Part shown: positions 1 to 12,180 of the stretch, piece by piece
Position numbering within the stretch: position 1 is the first letter of the stretch
Layout: the number at the start of each line of letters is the position of its first letter
Assembly (NCBI GenBank): GCA_014925825.1
Contig: JACGCK010000094.1
Coordinates: forward strand, 62,001-126,000
Reading direction: 5' to 3'
Source: Pholiota molesta
Lineage: Eukaryota; Basidiomycota; Agaricomycetes; Agaricales; Strophariaceae
Length of the DNA stretch: 64,000 nt
Translations under genes and position numbers: made by a program
Notes under the pieces: model-generated
Told to the model about the DNA's origin: nothing
Database searches by the model: none
What the model saw: only the letters and a program-made list of their open reading frames with translations

Positions 1-1052
1 CTTGCCAGTGTCTTCTATGGAAGAGAATTCGCCAACTTGCCAAACGCGAGTCATACGACCAGTGATGTTGCATGAGCGATACTCAGATAAAGATTTCTCA
101 GTGCGAAAGAAACGGCCGGGTTTGCCATCTACAGGCACTTTGAAAATGTAAGTACCACCGGGCTCCCGAATGACCATTGGGTCGTAGCCGAGCTCTTCTT
201 CCGTGGCGAACAAGAAGGACATAAGGACTTTGATAAGCAATCGCGGGTCCTGAATGCCGGATGTCAACTCGCAAACCAAAGGAACGAAGATTTCTGAGTA
301 CCTGTACAAAACTGAAGGAGTCTGAAATTGCCGAGTGAGAACGAGAATGGTACCATAGGGTGACCTCATCCCTCACAATGGTAATCTGCTTCAAGATCAA
401 CCACGAGTCAATGGAAAATAGGAAATAGTGAGACGCACCCCAAAAGTGAACATGCGACGAGCGTCGTCGTTCATGATTTGAACATTGGCCGATATGGCTT
501 GCATGTTGTTCTAAAAGTATTGAGTGTAACACAAGTTTGAAAGAGACAATGACATACTTCGAATGACTTGTTACTGTTCATTGTGTATTCGAACACAACT
601 GCTATACCGGCGGTGGTCAAGATGGTGGCCTCGGTGTCATCGAGGGCGATACAGGCGTCAATCATATTATTCTGGCCAGGAGTATTTGACGCGATGAAGG
701 ACTCTGGACAAAGTTGAAAATTGAACTTGTTCCGAGTCCGGCCATTAACTTCTGTAGAACTAATCCTGTCCGCGATCGTCTGAAGGGGTTGAAAATAAAC
801 CTTCTCCGTTCCGACGTCTGCATCCATGAACTCTGTGAATCGGAGACATTGATCAGCGTCGCGCGTAATGGTTTCCTTTCCCGAGGGGGAATTCACAACG
901 GCATCCACGTCGACGTCGGTAGGCTCGAACGGCATGTAGGATTTAATGAAGTTCTGGACATCGGTGATAATAAATTCTCCTTCCATCTCAGCAGCTATCT
1001 CCTCGTGTAGGCGAGTTCTTGCGGTTGTTCGTCTGAGAATACAGGCCAACAC
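1..1052 (-). CDS. FunK1-type protein kinase, 5' part only (runs off left edge)
   Basis: This is the N-terminal half of a FunK1 kinase; the catalytic part would lie beyond base 1. The first exon (1052 to about 560) encodes an acidic N-terminal region. It is followed by a short exon with the FunK1 hallmark AISANVQIMNDDARRMFTFG and then one with the VTLWYHSRSHSAISDSFSF motif. Introns are short and GT-AG. The segment aligns base for base, with scattered substitutions, to the complete paralogue at 45730-48363, including about 150 bp of upstream DNA. The start is chosen by analogy with that paralogue, although an internal Met just before EGEF also fits. FunK1 kinases are a mushroom-expanded eukaryotic kinase family of unknown substrate. 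The family call is firm; function is inferred from family only. Confidence 0.8.
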
Positions 1053-1562
1053 CTGACTGAATGCATCAGTCGAACACGACTTACATATATTGTTTTGTGG
1101 CGGTGGCTCGAGACCCCCGGCCGTTGTGGCTTGGTTTCTGAAGGGCTGTGAGGTTCTACTCAGAGGTTTAAATACCAGTGGCTTACCCTCTCACTTCGTC
1201 CTCTGCCATCGATACTTACGGCCAATTTTTCCCTGATTTTGTTGCGACTCGCGACCCAAGCCGTGACGTTGCTGTCGCGTCGCTGTGGCAAATATCGTGA
1301 TGTGACATGATGCCGTGATGCAGGTCCAATACTTGGATTTCACTTCTGTTTATAATATGGACAACGAGCTGGCAATGTATGACCCATTTGTAAGTACACC
1401 ATATGAATCACTGGCTTTATACTGAATTTTTGTTTGCAGATCAGGGCTGTTAGACTGTTCACGCTAGGCATCACATTCCGGAATACACATTGTAGCCTCG
1501 AGCTCGACGTGGACGCGGATAAATTTGCCACAGACATTTCTGGGTATTCTGATGACGATTGG

Positions 1563-2780
1563 CACTGTGAAAAGTGTAGGCGTAGAAAAACGTTACCTCA
1601 AAGGCAACGGAAAATGTTGCCTGAGGTGATCAAATACAGCACCTTGCCACAGTCACAAAAAGGTCTGCCAAGAGCAGCGAACCATATTAATTAATATATT
1701 ACAAAAAGATAATAGCAGCGTTAAATGTCACTTGGAAGCAAAGAATGCTGTGAAAAGTAGCAGACAATAACACCCAAGGTAGCAAAGAATGCTGCGAAAA
1801 GTAGCGGACAATGACACCCAAGGTGTCAAAAAAAAACACTGAAAGCAACGGAAATTGATGCCGAAGTGTCAGAAAGCGTCGATTAATTGACCTAAAATGG
1901 AACAAACTTTGTCACCTCCTTCCCAATGGATAAAATGCTGAGGGGATCGTTCCTCTGCCTTCTTGCAGTGTTGAAGGCCATGATTAATGGTACAATAAGG
2001 CCCATCGACCATTATATCAATCCTACGCATCATTCCCAGTGCCAAAAAAAAAAACTTGCCTACGCCATGGAACATCAGAGACTTGTTCCTGCACCCAGAC
2101 TCGAACGCGAGACCTCGTTGAAACATTACCCTCGTACATTTACCCCTACACCAATAGACCTTTATAAAATGTTAAGCTGACCCAAAATATACCACGTCGT
2201 ATATGTGTGGTCCCTTCGAGTATTTTTACCTTCAAGTCCCTTGAACCATATTTACTCAACTAGATACAATGGCTTGCAGCTAACACTGCTTATTTCAGCT
2301 TCTGTACTTACTATGGAATAGATTGCTTTACTTAGTCGTATCATATAGATGGAATCACAATTGTTAGGTATTGCATAGATAAATTACTTGGGTTTGACGG
2401 AGACAAGCAATTGTAGCAGACACATCCCAGATTCCCTCGGAACGACCGAAAGCTGTCAGTAACTGTCACCTGCCATTGAGTGCTATTTCTGGCTGCTTCG
2501 GAGTGACGCAGAAATTGTTACCTGTAATTAGGTGTCGTTCGGAGTTGCCGGTGCTACTTTGGGAAACTGTTGCTTCTCATTAGGTGCTCTTCGGAGTTGC
2601 TTCGGAGTGACCGGTGACGGAAAGTGATACCTGCCCATGGGTGACATTATTTTTGGTCTACAGTTACTATTTTTGTTACTTCTAGAAGGTAGCGTTTTTG
2701 GAGCGGTGTCAAATAATGTCATCTCAACTACAAATATGCTACCTCAGTGACAAAGATTGTCACCTAGACTTTTCGCAGTG
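1563..2780. mobile_element. Non-autonomous CACTG-ended DNA transposon (CACTA-like) inside a FunK1 gene
   Basis: The left end reads CACTGTGAAAAGTGTAGGCG. The reverse complement of the right end reads CACTGCGAAAAGTCTAGGTG, so 17 of 20 bases match in inverted orientation. TTGG lies immediately outside both ends (1559-1562 and 2781-2784), which looks like a target duplication. Related CTGYGAAAAGTAGC motifs recur inside at about 1748 and 1790 within a 44-bp direct repeat, as expected of subterminal repeats. A 12-bp inverted repeat (ACCTCA-GGCAAC type) sits at about 1593-1633. No transposase is encoded. CACTA/EnSpm elements usually carry CACTA or CACTG ends and 2-4 bp duplications, so that superfamily is the best guess; assignment is tentative without a relative. 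Confidence 0.55.
2044..2165 (-). ncRNA. tRNA-like RNA polymerase III unit (SINE-like or decayed tRNA)
   Basis: On the minus strand a good box A (TGGTGTAGGGG, 2143-2153) is followed after about 35 bp by a near-perfect box B (GCGTTCGAGTC, 2098-2108). About 45 bp later an 11-T run (2044-2054) would terminate polymerase III. A tRNA acceptor stem cannot be formed and the T stem is imperfect, so this is not a working tRNA. A tRNA-derived SINE or a decayed tRNA inside the transposable element is the likeliest reading. Only one copy is visible in the window, so its repetitive nature is not shown. Confidence 0.35.
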
Positions 2781-4749
2781 TTGGCCTGCTGAATCTAATC
2801 GCTTTCGAACAACCCAGACTCCTTACCAACTTCTCCTGGCACTATTCACACGTTGATCCCCGTAAACAGGGATACGACCCTATGGTTTTCAACCTATTCG
2901 ACGCGAAGAAGGAGCAGGCAAGAGAAGCCTTTGTAGCGAAAAAAAAGTTGGACCGTGAAGATCAAGAATTCCGGAAATTCATGGTTCCAGGCGCTAACAG
3001 TTCGGAAGTCGAAAAGGAAAAGGCGTTCATCGTTTTCTTTCCTCCTTTATTACAGACCCGTTCGCCCTTCTCATCGGCCACCCGACCGATGCTAGCATTC
3101 GACTTGAAGACCAAAAAACTCGTAGTTATGATTCTGAAGGACTACTGGAGGCCAAATGTCGCTGATATTGAAAAAGAGGGCGACGTCTATGAGATTCTTC
3201 CCGCTCATAAGGTCGACTACATCGCAGAATTTGGGACAGGAAATGATGTGCGCGATCATTTTACGCGTACTCAGGAGTTCATAAATAAGGGCTGGGCTCT
3301 TCGTCGGCGACCACAAGGAGGAGAGGCATTAGTGTTGACGCCTCTACGCCAATACTGTATGACATTGCTCGTCATTGGTGAACCCTTGACCAACTTCAAA
3401 TCGTCAAAGCAGTTTGTGTCCGCCATCGCGGATGCCATGAAAGGTTTGGATTCTCTTTCCGTTCCCAATGACTCCAATGCTGACTTTTTGCCTAGCGCAT
3501 GATGACGCTTATTTAAGGCTCATATACTTCACCGCGACATTAGCGTTGGGAACATTATCATTTGTGGCACACGTGGCTCTTAATCGATTGGGATATGTGT
3601 GCCAAAGTTAAACCGGAGAAAAGAATGGCTCGACGGCCCAAACGAACGGTAAGCATTAACATTGTTTTCGATGCATGCTTTCTTATTTCCGCTTAGGGAA
3701 CATGGCATTTATGTCAATTCATCTCCTCCGTGAGCAACTTCATTACCACGACATCGAGGATGACCGGGAATCCGCTCTTTACGTTCTACTTTGGACTGCC
3801 TTGCGATACACGAAGCACATCGATCTTGGAGACATCAAAGGTTCGAACACGAAAGACTTATTAGCTGCCTTTGACGAGGTTCGCCCCGATGATAACGAGC
3901 AGAACAGAGGAGGCAGTTCTAAGTATGTGTTCTTGGGGTCGCAGACCAAGCTACGCTTTGACGGCCGTCCCCAATTGGACGATCTCTTCTCGTATCTGCG
4001 CCAAGCATTTCTTCTTCGTTATCAAACAGTGCCTGTCGTTCGAGATCAAGATCCATTCCTTCTCGAAGTTCTTAGGCGCCACAATGCAGCCTTGGAGAAC
4101 CTCAGAAAGGAAAACTGGCTTGTCAGCGTCATTCAGGAGTATCTGGCCATGGAGGGTTGGCCAAGTGACGACAAAGCCGAGCCACAAGAGACCGTCATCC
4201 AAGTTACCACCAGCCATAAGCGAGGGCTTGACCAAGAGAAGATCAACGACAGAAATGAAAAGAGGTTTCGATCTAGTAAGACACAATAGTGACTGGAAAC
4301 AAGGGATGTAATCAGAACGACAACGCAGCCGCCGCGCGCGGTTATACCCAAGTGTCAAGTGATACTTTGTAACATTTATGCATACCCTCATCTATTGCCT
4401 CGTTTGCACATTTACACAGCAGCCATCGTTTGATACCATTTATTATAGGAGACTCTTACGAAAGTTCACCAATGTATTTTGTATCTCCAGTTTAAGTAAG
4501 TTTTGCTAGAGGAAGATCTGTGACCCTATATGTTATCGCGCTTGGGCCAAAGTTTGGCCAGAGTCTAAGTACCGTTATTTGGTTTATGGGAGAAGTAATT
4601 GCATTTTAGCAAAATTGCAATAGCGCCACACAATAGCTATATGTCTAAAAACCAAAATACGTATAAAACATTAGGGGAGAAAAAAATATTGCATCAGGAG
4701 GGAAAGTGTGATTCTGATTACAGCGTCGTTCATGTCAAGTTCGCCTTTC

Positions 4750-6199
4750 TACATATTTACTCAGCCACCCCCATCTTCGTACGAACTTCTTTTGGCGCTA
4801 TTCCCAACTTGACCGCTCCCATCAGGAATACAATCCTACTGTCTCTATTTCTTTTACTGAGGATAAAGAGGCAGTCAGGCAAGCCTTCCTAGTGAGAGGG
4901 AAATTGAAGTATCGCGATTCCCGAAAAATGGCTGGGATGGTGCCAGACATTTACGACCCAACTGTTGCACAAGCGTTCATCATTCCACTTCCACTCGAGC
5001 ACCAACCTTGTTTACCATTTTTGAGAGCCACGCGACCGACTCTAGCACTGGAGACAAAAAAGCTCGTCTTTCTGGGGGAATTTTGGAGGCCGGATGTCGC
5101 CGGAGGTGACAGCGAGGGCGATATCTATGCCACCCTTCCTTCGCATGGGGTCCCGCAGATCACACCGTTGGGGACAGGAAATGATGTGCGAGAGCATGTC
5201 ACTCGTACCCAAGAATTCGCGAATAATACAGACTGCGTTTGTCTCCGGCGGCCTCAGCCAGGAAGAGACGCAGTGGCATTGACGCCTTTACGTCAATATC
5301 GTATGACGCTACCCATCACTAGTAAATCTCTGACCGACTTCAAATCGTCAAAGGCATTCGTATCTGCGATTGCGGACGCCATGAAAGGTAAGAATTCCTC
5401 TGCTTTTTTTTCTCTCAAGACGTCGTTCTTCACTTTATTTTCGCAGCTCATGATGCGGCGTACTTTGAGGCCAACATACCTCACCGCGACGTTAGCGTCG
5501 GGAATATCCTCATTTCCGATAGCGGCGGCCTATTAATCGACTGGGATATATGTGCGACAGGGGATCTGGCTCAAGGAGCAGCTCGGCAGCGCAAACGCAC
5601 AGTAAGTCCCTATCCTATTTCTTTTTGGAAATACATTCATGTATTTCGCTTAGGGAACATGGCATTTTATGTCAATTAACCTCCTTCGAAACCCTATTAC
5701 CCGTCATTATGACATCGAGGATGATCGCGAATCCGCTCTCTATGTCATGCTTTGGACCGCCCTGCGATATACCAAGCACAGTGATGTGGGTGACCTCCTA
5801 GGTTCAACCGCAAATGATTTATTGGAGGCCTTCAACGAGGCTCGTCCTAATGGCCCCGGGAGCTTCAACGGAGGCATATCCAAATTTTGTTTTCTGGCGA
5901 TGAGGAGCAAACTACGCTTTGACGACCGTCCCCAATTGAACGCCCTCATCATGCGTCTGCGCAGAGCATTTTCTGCTCGTTATCAAGAAGAGCCTGACCC
6001 TCAAGATCTGCCATTCCTTCTTACGTGCTATAATGCAGACTTGGAGAATCTCAAAACGAAAAACTGGCTTGTCAGCTCCATTCAGGAATATCTAACCCAG
6101 GATGGTTGGCCAATTGGCGACAAAGCCGAGCCGCAAAAAAAGGTCATCCAAGTATCCACCAGCCAAGCGAACATCGGCGACAGAGCTGAAAAGAGTTGA
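4750..6199 (+). CDS. FunK1-type kinase, N-terminally truncated
   Basis: The frame is open from about 4750 through three exons (to 5387, 5447-5601, 5654-6199) with GT-AG introns in the same positions as the complete FunK1 at 7560. The central exon carries HRDVSVGNIL and the LIDWD motif that replaces DFG. The last exon begins GTWHFMSIN and includes the DIEDDRESALYVMLW segment typical of the family. The first in-frame ATG is at 4928. The roughly 250 residues that precede the kinase in full-length relatives are missing, as in the tandem copy upstream. No frameshift was found in the kinase part. It may be an expressed short kinase or a young pseudogene. Substrate unknown. Confidence 0.6.
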
Positions 6200-7559
6200 A
6201 AAAGGTTGAAAAGAGGTTTCGATCCACACCCTCATTTGCACATTTACACCGATACGGCATCGTTTGAAATCTTTTAATGTTATCGCGCTGAAGTATGGCT
6301 GGAGTCCACCGCCATTTGATTTATTGAATCCAGTTTAAAGTGCTACTTACATTTGACTTCATTATGTCCTGTACATAGGGGTTGTGCTGGTCCATTCCAT
6401 TGTCGCCGGCTTGATCAGGCCTACTTTCGCGCGCTGTCATATTCAACATGCGCCGAGAGTTCATGATGTCCAGTGTTGTAAATTGTGATGTTGGGACTCG
6501 CACTGCTGGAAGATTCCTGCGGCAGTTTCTCGGATGTATGTGGACACGACAAACGCGCCCACTTGCCCTATCAGCGAGCTTGGCTAGAGCCCTGGGGGTT
6601 GCTTCCGCCGTCAAAGTTCTGGAGAGCGAACGTGGTGGAGGAAGAAAAGTCGAGACGGAAGGCTGCAAGGAAAGTCTTCAAATCTGCTTGATTCGATTCG
6701 CGAATTGCTGTGTGAAACCGGACACACCATGTTTATTGCTCGATTGGGTGGCAAGGGTAGTGGGGATGCCGGATTCGAGGTCTGGGGTCTCCTAGCTTGA
6801 TGGCTCTATGATAAAATTATGACTGACCACGACCGGCAGATTGGCATGCAGGTTTTTGAAGCTGAATTTTATCATGTTTATTAGTCTTATTTCACACCAA
6901 CATGGCTAACAGGCATAGAAAATTGCAGCCAATCGCCAGCAGGAGAGATAGTTTGAGCGGTGATATCATTCTCCGCTACTTAGCCATTGCTGAACTAGAT
7001 AAACCGATTCAGGGAAGGGCGCGACAAAAGCTTCAACCTGTGCATGTGCGTCAGTTCTGCCAGGGGTTACTGTAAGAAAGAACAGGAATTTTAAATAGAT
7101 GCTGACCTCCTCCTTGCTCAAGTGTTGGATCAGGTTTGCCTACAGAATGGTAGACATGTTAGTGAACGAGTTCGAAGTGCAGGAATGGGATAAAGACAAC
7201 GCATCATGCTTGACACTCACCTCCCTCATCCTCCCTCACGAATCCGTCGTCACCTACGGACCGTCGACCAGCGTCGTCTCGTCGATTCTCGTCGTGCACC
7301 AGTGCTCATCGTTTTCTGAGGCGGCTCATATCCCTCTTTGGAGGAGGGGAGAGGCGCGCGCATTGCCGTGTCAGCACCTTCCACAGGATACGCTAACGCC
7401 AGGCTCCTAAAACCAGCCTCTCGGATGAGCGTAAGTATCGAGAGATTCCTAATCCTGAGAAAAAAAAGATGATGATCAATGTACAAATAAACAAGAAAGG
7501 TTTGGAACTTTCGACGTTTGGTTCAAGTTGCGTTGCCCGTTCCTTGTTCTCGAACCATC
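6200..7559. other. Intergenic, no supported gene; one transposon-end remnant
   Basis: No frame here shows a family resemblance. The longest ones (6448-6795 and 7099-7410) have no homologous copy, intron logic or domain. Bases 7400-7419 are identical to the terminal 20 bp of the Mutator-like element at 30576-31322 and similarity fades after that, so this looks like a remnant of a divergent family member. The last 100 bp should hold the promoter of the FunK1 gene that starts at 7560. Confidence 0.5.
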
Positions 7560-10185
7560 ATGGCCTCAGCACCCCAGGGTACCCAACCCCAACCCCAGGT
7601 TAAAGCCGGTCCCAATGGTTCCGTTCCACCTGAATATTTCTATCAGCGACTTCCCAAATCCACTGAAGACAAACCCCCAAGGAACAGTGTTCCATCGACA
7701 CCATCACAGTCCACCGCACCCGCCCAAGCCACCTCAGAAAGCACTCCCATTAAGAAGAAGGCAACAGGATCCCTGCCCTTTGCGTCTAAAATGGAGTACA
7801 GAGATGACTTGAATGAGGACCTCGGCAGTGAAATGAAGGGGCACTTCTCATGTTTCATGCGACCTGACATATTTCTCGACAAATACCTTCCGTTGGACAA
7901 TATCAGAGATCAGCGAGGGGAGCCCAAAAATGAAGCTCTGGGAGCATGTCTTGCTGCTATCCCATCTGAGGCAGAAGTAGATATGTACGACTCATTCGTA
8001 AGTGTTTTCAACGAATTTACTCATGCTTTCGTGCTGAGTTCGTTGTAGATCAACGCCATAAAACCGTACCTTCAGGACATGGACATTTTCGACACACATT
8101 CATCCCCAGATGTTGACCGCGACAATCTCATGCCGGATGTATCTTTATATCCCAGAAAACTCGGAATGAAGCCCAAGACAACTTACTTCCCGGAGATATC
8201 AACTTTTGTTGAATTCAAGGCTTCGGCCAATGCTGATCCTTTCGACGATCCTCCGAAGCGTCCACCTGCTGATTTCTCTTTTGAGCGCGAGGAGCCAGAT
8301 ATGCAAACAAATCGAGGCCAGATCGGTTCATACTCAGCTGCTATCTCTGGTACTCAGTTTCGTACCCACGTATTCTCCGTATCCGTGTGCGGTAGCACCG
8401 CTCGCTTTATTCTTTGGGATCGTAGTGGCGCCGTCGTCACCGCTCGTTTCGACTATGTAGAAAATCCGGAGGTTCTGGTTGGATTCTTCTATCGGTATTC
8501 GCGCAGTACTCCTAGTCGACAGGGGTACGATCCCACTTTCTCTCCTGCATCGCCGGAGGACCTAACTGCGTTAAATGAAGAATGCATGAAACGCATGCAG
8601 GAGGCCAATAAACATCACCGAGAGTTCCGCAAACTGATGGTCCCAGATCGTGACGATCCTTGTAAGGAGAAGGAGAAGGCGGTCCTGATTTCATATCCTC
8701 CTTTCTACGAAACTCGTTCCCCCTTCTCGCGAGCCACACGCGCCATGTTGGCTTTTGACTTGACTACTCAAAAACTTGTTTTTCTCAAAGACTATTGGAG
8801 GGCCCATGTTGATGGTATGGAGAAGGAAGGCGAAATTTATCGCATTCTCCAAGAGAAAAATGTCCCACACATCGCGCCGTTTGGAATGGGAAATGATGTA
8901 AGAGGCCAAGAGACGCAGACGGAAAAGTTATCCAATAGATCGCCGCCTTTGGAGTTTGTCTTTCCGACCAGAAATCAGATTTGTTTGCGACACTATCGAA
9001 TGACCTTGGAGGTTGTCGGCCGGGGGCTGACCCAGTTTGAATCCTCGCATCAATTCATTAGCGCGATTGCAGATGCCATGGAAGGTTTGTTGTTACGATT
9101 CCATGTTGACAACTTTCTGAATTCTCTCAAGCGCATGACGGTGCTTTCTTTGATTGCAGGGTTCTTCATCGCGATATCAGCGTTGGGAATATCATCATCA
9201 CAGATGAGGGTAGCGGCCTGTTGATCGATTGGGATCTTTGCCTCAAATTGGACGATGATAACCCCTCACCCATTCCTCGCAGGCCTACTCGAACGGTGAG
9301 TCTGAAAATTTTTCATGTAAATCTGATTTCTTAGGCGATGCTTAGGGAACCTGGCAATTCATGTCCGCGAAATTACTTAAAAATTCGTCCACGCGTCACA
9401 CCCACCTTGACGACCGTGAATCCGCCTTTTATGTCTTGCTTTGGGTTGCCTTGCGGTATACTCAAACAGAACGCGCCTCAGGCTCGACATATACTCCACA
9501 TGACGTTCTACGAGGGTTCGACGAGATCTTTATTGACAAAGATGGAAGATCCCAAGGAGGCGACAGAAAACACTGGCTGTTAACTCATTATGAAACGGAA
9601 GGCATAATATTCACCGATCGCCCCGAGCTGCACAGCTTAATGGTAGAACTTGCCCAAGTCTTGGTCGTTCGCTACGACCGCAAACCTACCGCTGAAGCTA
9701 TTGCGGGTGTGCAGACTTCACTGGCTGAATTAGAAGCCGCAAAAGACAATGATTCTTTTCCCAAATCTCTCCTCAATGGCTATCAACGCAATCTCGATGA
9801 AAACCGAGCATATGTCTATCAAAAAACGATGGATCAGCTTGGGAAGAAGGGTTGGCTCGTCGACACCATCAGGAAATATCTACGCAAGGGTGAATGGCCG
9901 CAGGACAAATGGAGCACTCAGGTAACGGTGGCGATAAGTTATAAGCGGAAAGCGGAAAAGGACCAGACCACTTTAGATTCAAGGGCAACGAAGAGGCACT
10001 CGTCGCTACCTCAAAGCCAATCGTCGCAACAAACAAGTCAGTCATCGCTGCATCCGCCAAGTCAACCACCGCGACGATCATCACGCCATGCGGGCAAAGC
10101 ATCTCAACTTCAAGGTTCAAGTCGGTCATCGCGTTCGAGTCGGTCATCACATTCGAATCAGAGTCGTGCGTCACTATCCAAGTAA
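7560..10185 (+). CDS. FunK1-type protein kinase, full length (825 aa)
   Basis: Four exons (7560-7997, 8049-9084, 9132-9295, 9346-10185) join in frame to 825 residues. The N-terminus is proline/glutamine-rich. The conserved FunK1 N-domain includes THVFSVSVCGSTARFILWDR and the kinase lobe starts near residue 330. HRDISVGNI falls at about 504-512 and the metal-binding IDWD at 523-526, followed by GTWQFMS and the DDRESAFYVLLW block. The last 60 residues are Ser/Arg/Gln-rich low complexity. The second intron must end in AAG (at 9131) to keep the HRD exon in frame; the next CAG shifts the frame. A related copy at 19.9 kb has CAG there, so this acceptor has changed. A broken copy of the small-protein gene lies 330 bp downstream. 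Probably functional; substrate unknown. Confidence 0.8.
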
Positions 10186-10461
10186 TTTCCTTTTCGAATC
10201 GCTATTTGTTTGTAGGACTTCGAAATGACGTTTGCTGACATCGTACATATTGTGAACCTTGCTTTTATCTTTGCTATCATCACTTGGTTGAGCGGGCCGC
10301 GGCTTCGCCCGGCATAACGAGTCCTTTCCAATTTGGTTGTGAGTTCTTGCAAATTTACTGAACTTTTCATGCAGGATAGCATTATAATTGACTGAAATTT
10401 CAATATAAGTACTCTACATACTACACAAAGACGAAGGGGTATAAGGTAAAAATAAATAAAT

Positions 10462-10501
10462 GCGGACTTAGGACTAGCCCACTGGCTAGTCCTAAGTCCG
10501 C
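10462..10501. repeat. Perfect 18-bp inverted repeat with 4-nt loop
   Basis: Two arms of 18 bp (the first starting GCGGACTTAGGACTAGCC) flank the loop CACT with no mismatch. It sits between the FunK1 gene and the broken small-protein copy and directly replaces the first exon of that copy. A terminator role is not expected in a fungal nuclear genome. A fold-back insertion, a palindromic breakpoint scar or a short MITE is more likely. Confidence 0.85.
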
Positions 10502-10504
10502 CCT

Positions 10505-10750
10505 CCGTCGGCGCCATCGTCATCGGATCCTCTACCCAGCGTGCATGTCTTCAACGTTGGGTGGACACGCACCAGGCAGACGAACGATGGTCCAAAAGAG
10601 GCGCGCCTGCTTTTACAGTCCTTCATCAATACGTTAAAGTCCGTCCAAGCGAAGGGGTATGTGGTTCAGGGGGCGATGTATGGGCCTGAAGGGGCAAATT
10701 GACACTGACGATGAGGAATGGTCTATGTATGCATGCCAACATTTAATGAG
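10505..10750 (+). pseudogene. Broken copy of the small-protein family
   Basis: The frame from 10513 encodes DPLPSVHVFNVGWTRTRQTN and continues like the intact copies at 21546, 41751 and 43551. An 8-bp deletion just before the acidic IDTDDEEW motif then creates an immediate stop at 10700. The first short exon and the intron present in all intact copies are missing. A perfect hairpin occupies the place where they should be. It lies downstream of the complete FunK1 gene, as an intact copy does behind the FunK1 pseudogene at 44.2-45.6 kb. Confidence 0.7.
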
Positions 10751-11097
10751 GAATTGGGGTAATTGTGTTGTACCTCGGTTGTACCGTACGCACTTGTGTA
10801 TGTGTATCGCAGGTGTATCGCATCGGATTGTGAGGCATCTAAGATGAAAACATGGAGCCAGGAGTCCTCATTTCGCGAGGGCAGATTTACATGAGGACAT
10901 TCTCGTTAATTTGGAGAATGAGTTGAATTGAAGGTCAATCGAGCCTTGAGTCGGATTCTGAGTCTGTACATAGGTGATGGCAACTGTTGGGCTGGTCCAT
11001 TAGATCATAACAGTCCCCCCAACCTGGCTCCAAGTTTGTCACTTCACTTCGAGTCTGCGGACTCACGTCGATATTACCAACCACAACATTCCCAATC

Positions 11098-12180
11098 ATG
11101 GCCTCTCGCGCTCTCAACGATGAAGAAGTCACCAGCGAGCTGAATAAGATGGTATGTAGCTTATCCGCCGACCTTGCGCCTACGTTGCGCCTACCATAAC
11201 ATCACCTTCCGAGCCGCGCTGACCATCCCGACGTCCTGGGTTCTAGGTCGCGTTCATCAAGCAAGAGGCGCTAGAGAAGGCTCGCGAGATTAAGATTAAG
11301 GCAGATGAGGAGTTCGCCATTGAGAAGGTGTGCAGCGTTGCGTCTATCCGCGCCGGTGCCTTGTTCCCCTAATACCATACGACTTCGGATTGCAGGCCCG
11401 ACTTGTCAAGCAGGAGCAGCAAGCCATCGATGCACAGTACGAGAAGAAACGTAAGGGCGCGGAGGTTGCGCAGAAGATGTACGTCGTCATTGCGTTCTTG
11501 CCATACGTTGCGCCAAGCTGACCATAGAGCATGTTGACTTGTTCCTATCCCGACTCGCTATTGCCAATTACTCACCGAATGCAGTGCCCAATCTACCATT
11601 ACCAATAAGTCTCGTCTAAAACTCCTGCACAAACGCGAGGAAGTCCTGCAGGAGATCTTCAGTGCTGTCCGAGAACCAGAGGTCCCTATCTACAAGACAG
11701 GCAGTCGTTACGAGCAATTCCTCGAAGGAATTATCACCGAGTCGTTCTTATTCATTCTCGAGCCCAAGGTCACCATCTTCTCGAGAAAGTCGGATGTGGA
11801 TGTCGTCAAACAGGCTGCCGAGTCTGCAACGCGGAGCTACAAGGAGATCAGCGGGCGGGACGTCGAGTTTGAGGTACAGCCAACGATCGCTGATGATTCG
11901 TATGTTTTTCTTAAATCTATCCCTTCATCTTGTGCTTTACCTCTGACGGAACTTCTACCTCCAGGAGCCAAGGCGGCGTGAAACTTATCAGCGGCACCGG
12001 CAGAATCTCACTAGACAATACTATGGAGGAGAGGTTGCGGTTACTCGAAGATAAGGTAGGGGTTCTCCATCCACACCTTGATTTCTCATAACTGATCCTG
12101 TATCTATGTTTTCGTAGATGCTGCCGGAGATCAGAAGAGATCTCTTCGGACGGAACGAGAACCGCAAATTCTACACATAA
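11098..12180 (+). CDS. vma4: V-type proton ATPase subunit E
   Basis: Six exons (11098-11151, 11247-11327, 11396-11478, 11585-11899, 11965-12055, 12118-12180) give a protein of about 228 residues, the usual size for this subunit. The N-terminal half is a charged coiled coil (VAFIKQEALEKAREIKIKAD...). The IAQSTITNKSRLKLL motif, the EFEVQPTIADDSSQGGVKL region and the C-terminal RDLFGRNENRKFY are diagnostic. Subunit E is a peripheral stalk of the V1 sector that ties the ATP-hydrolysing head to the membrane part and so supports acidification of vacuoles and endosomes. No frame errors. It is a conserved single-copy gene among duplicated accessory ones and a good anchor for comparison between genomes. 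Confidence 0.95.

Larger units (their letters stand above)
1318..4289 (+). pseudogene. FunK1 kinase pseudogene, split by a transposable element
   Basis: Exon 1318-1389 and the exon from 1440 encode ...MYDPF|IRA...THCS-DVD-D. This matches MYDSF|INA...THSS-DVD-D of the complete gene at 7560, with the intron at the identical phase-0 position. Coding similarity stops at 1562, where a 1218-bp element begins, and resumes after 2784 with the kinase N-lobe. The stretch of about 130 codons expected between these points is absent. The lobe reads well to the intron at 3444-3489. The catalytic exon then has frame breaks before HRDISVGN and again before the IDWD motif, and the last exon has a one-base loss in the GTWHFMS motif. 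At least three frameshifts make a working kinase implausible. It is tandem with the better-preserved copy at 4750-6199, and 3' flanking similarity continues past both genes. Confidence 0.75.

Noticed and set aside
6448..6795. 115-residue frame in the FunK1 intergenic region
   Set aside because: Overlaps an equally long antisense frame and shows no family signal.
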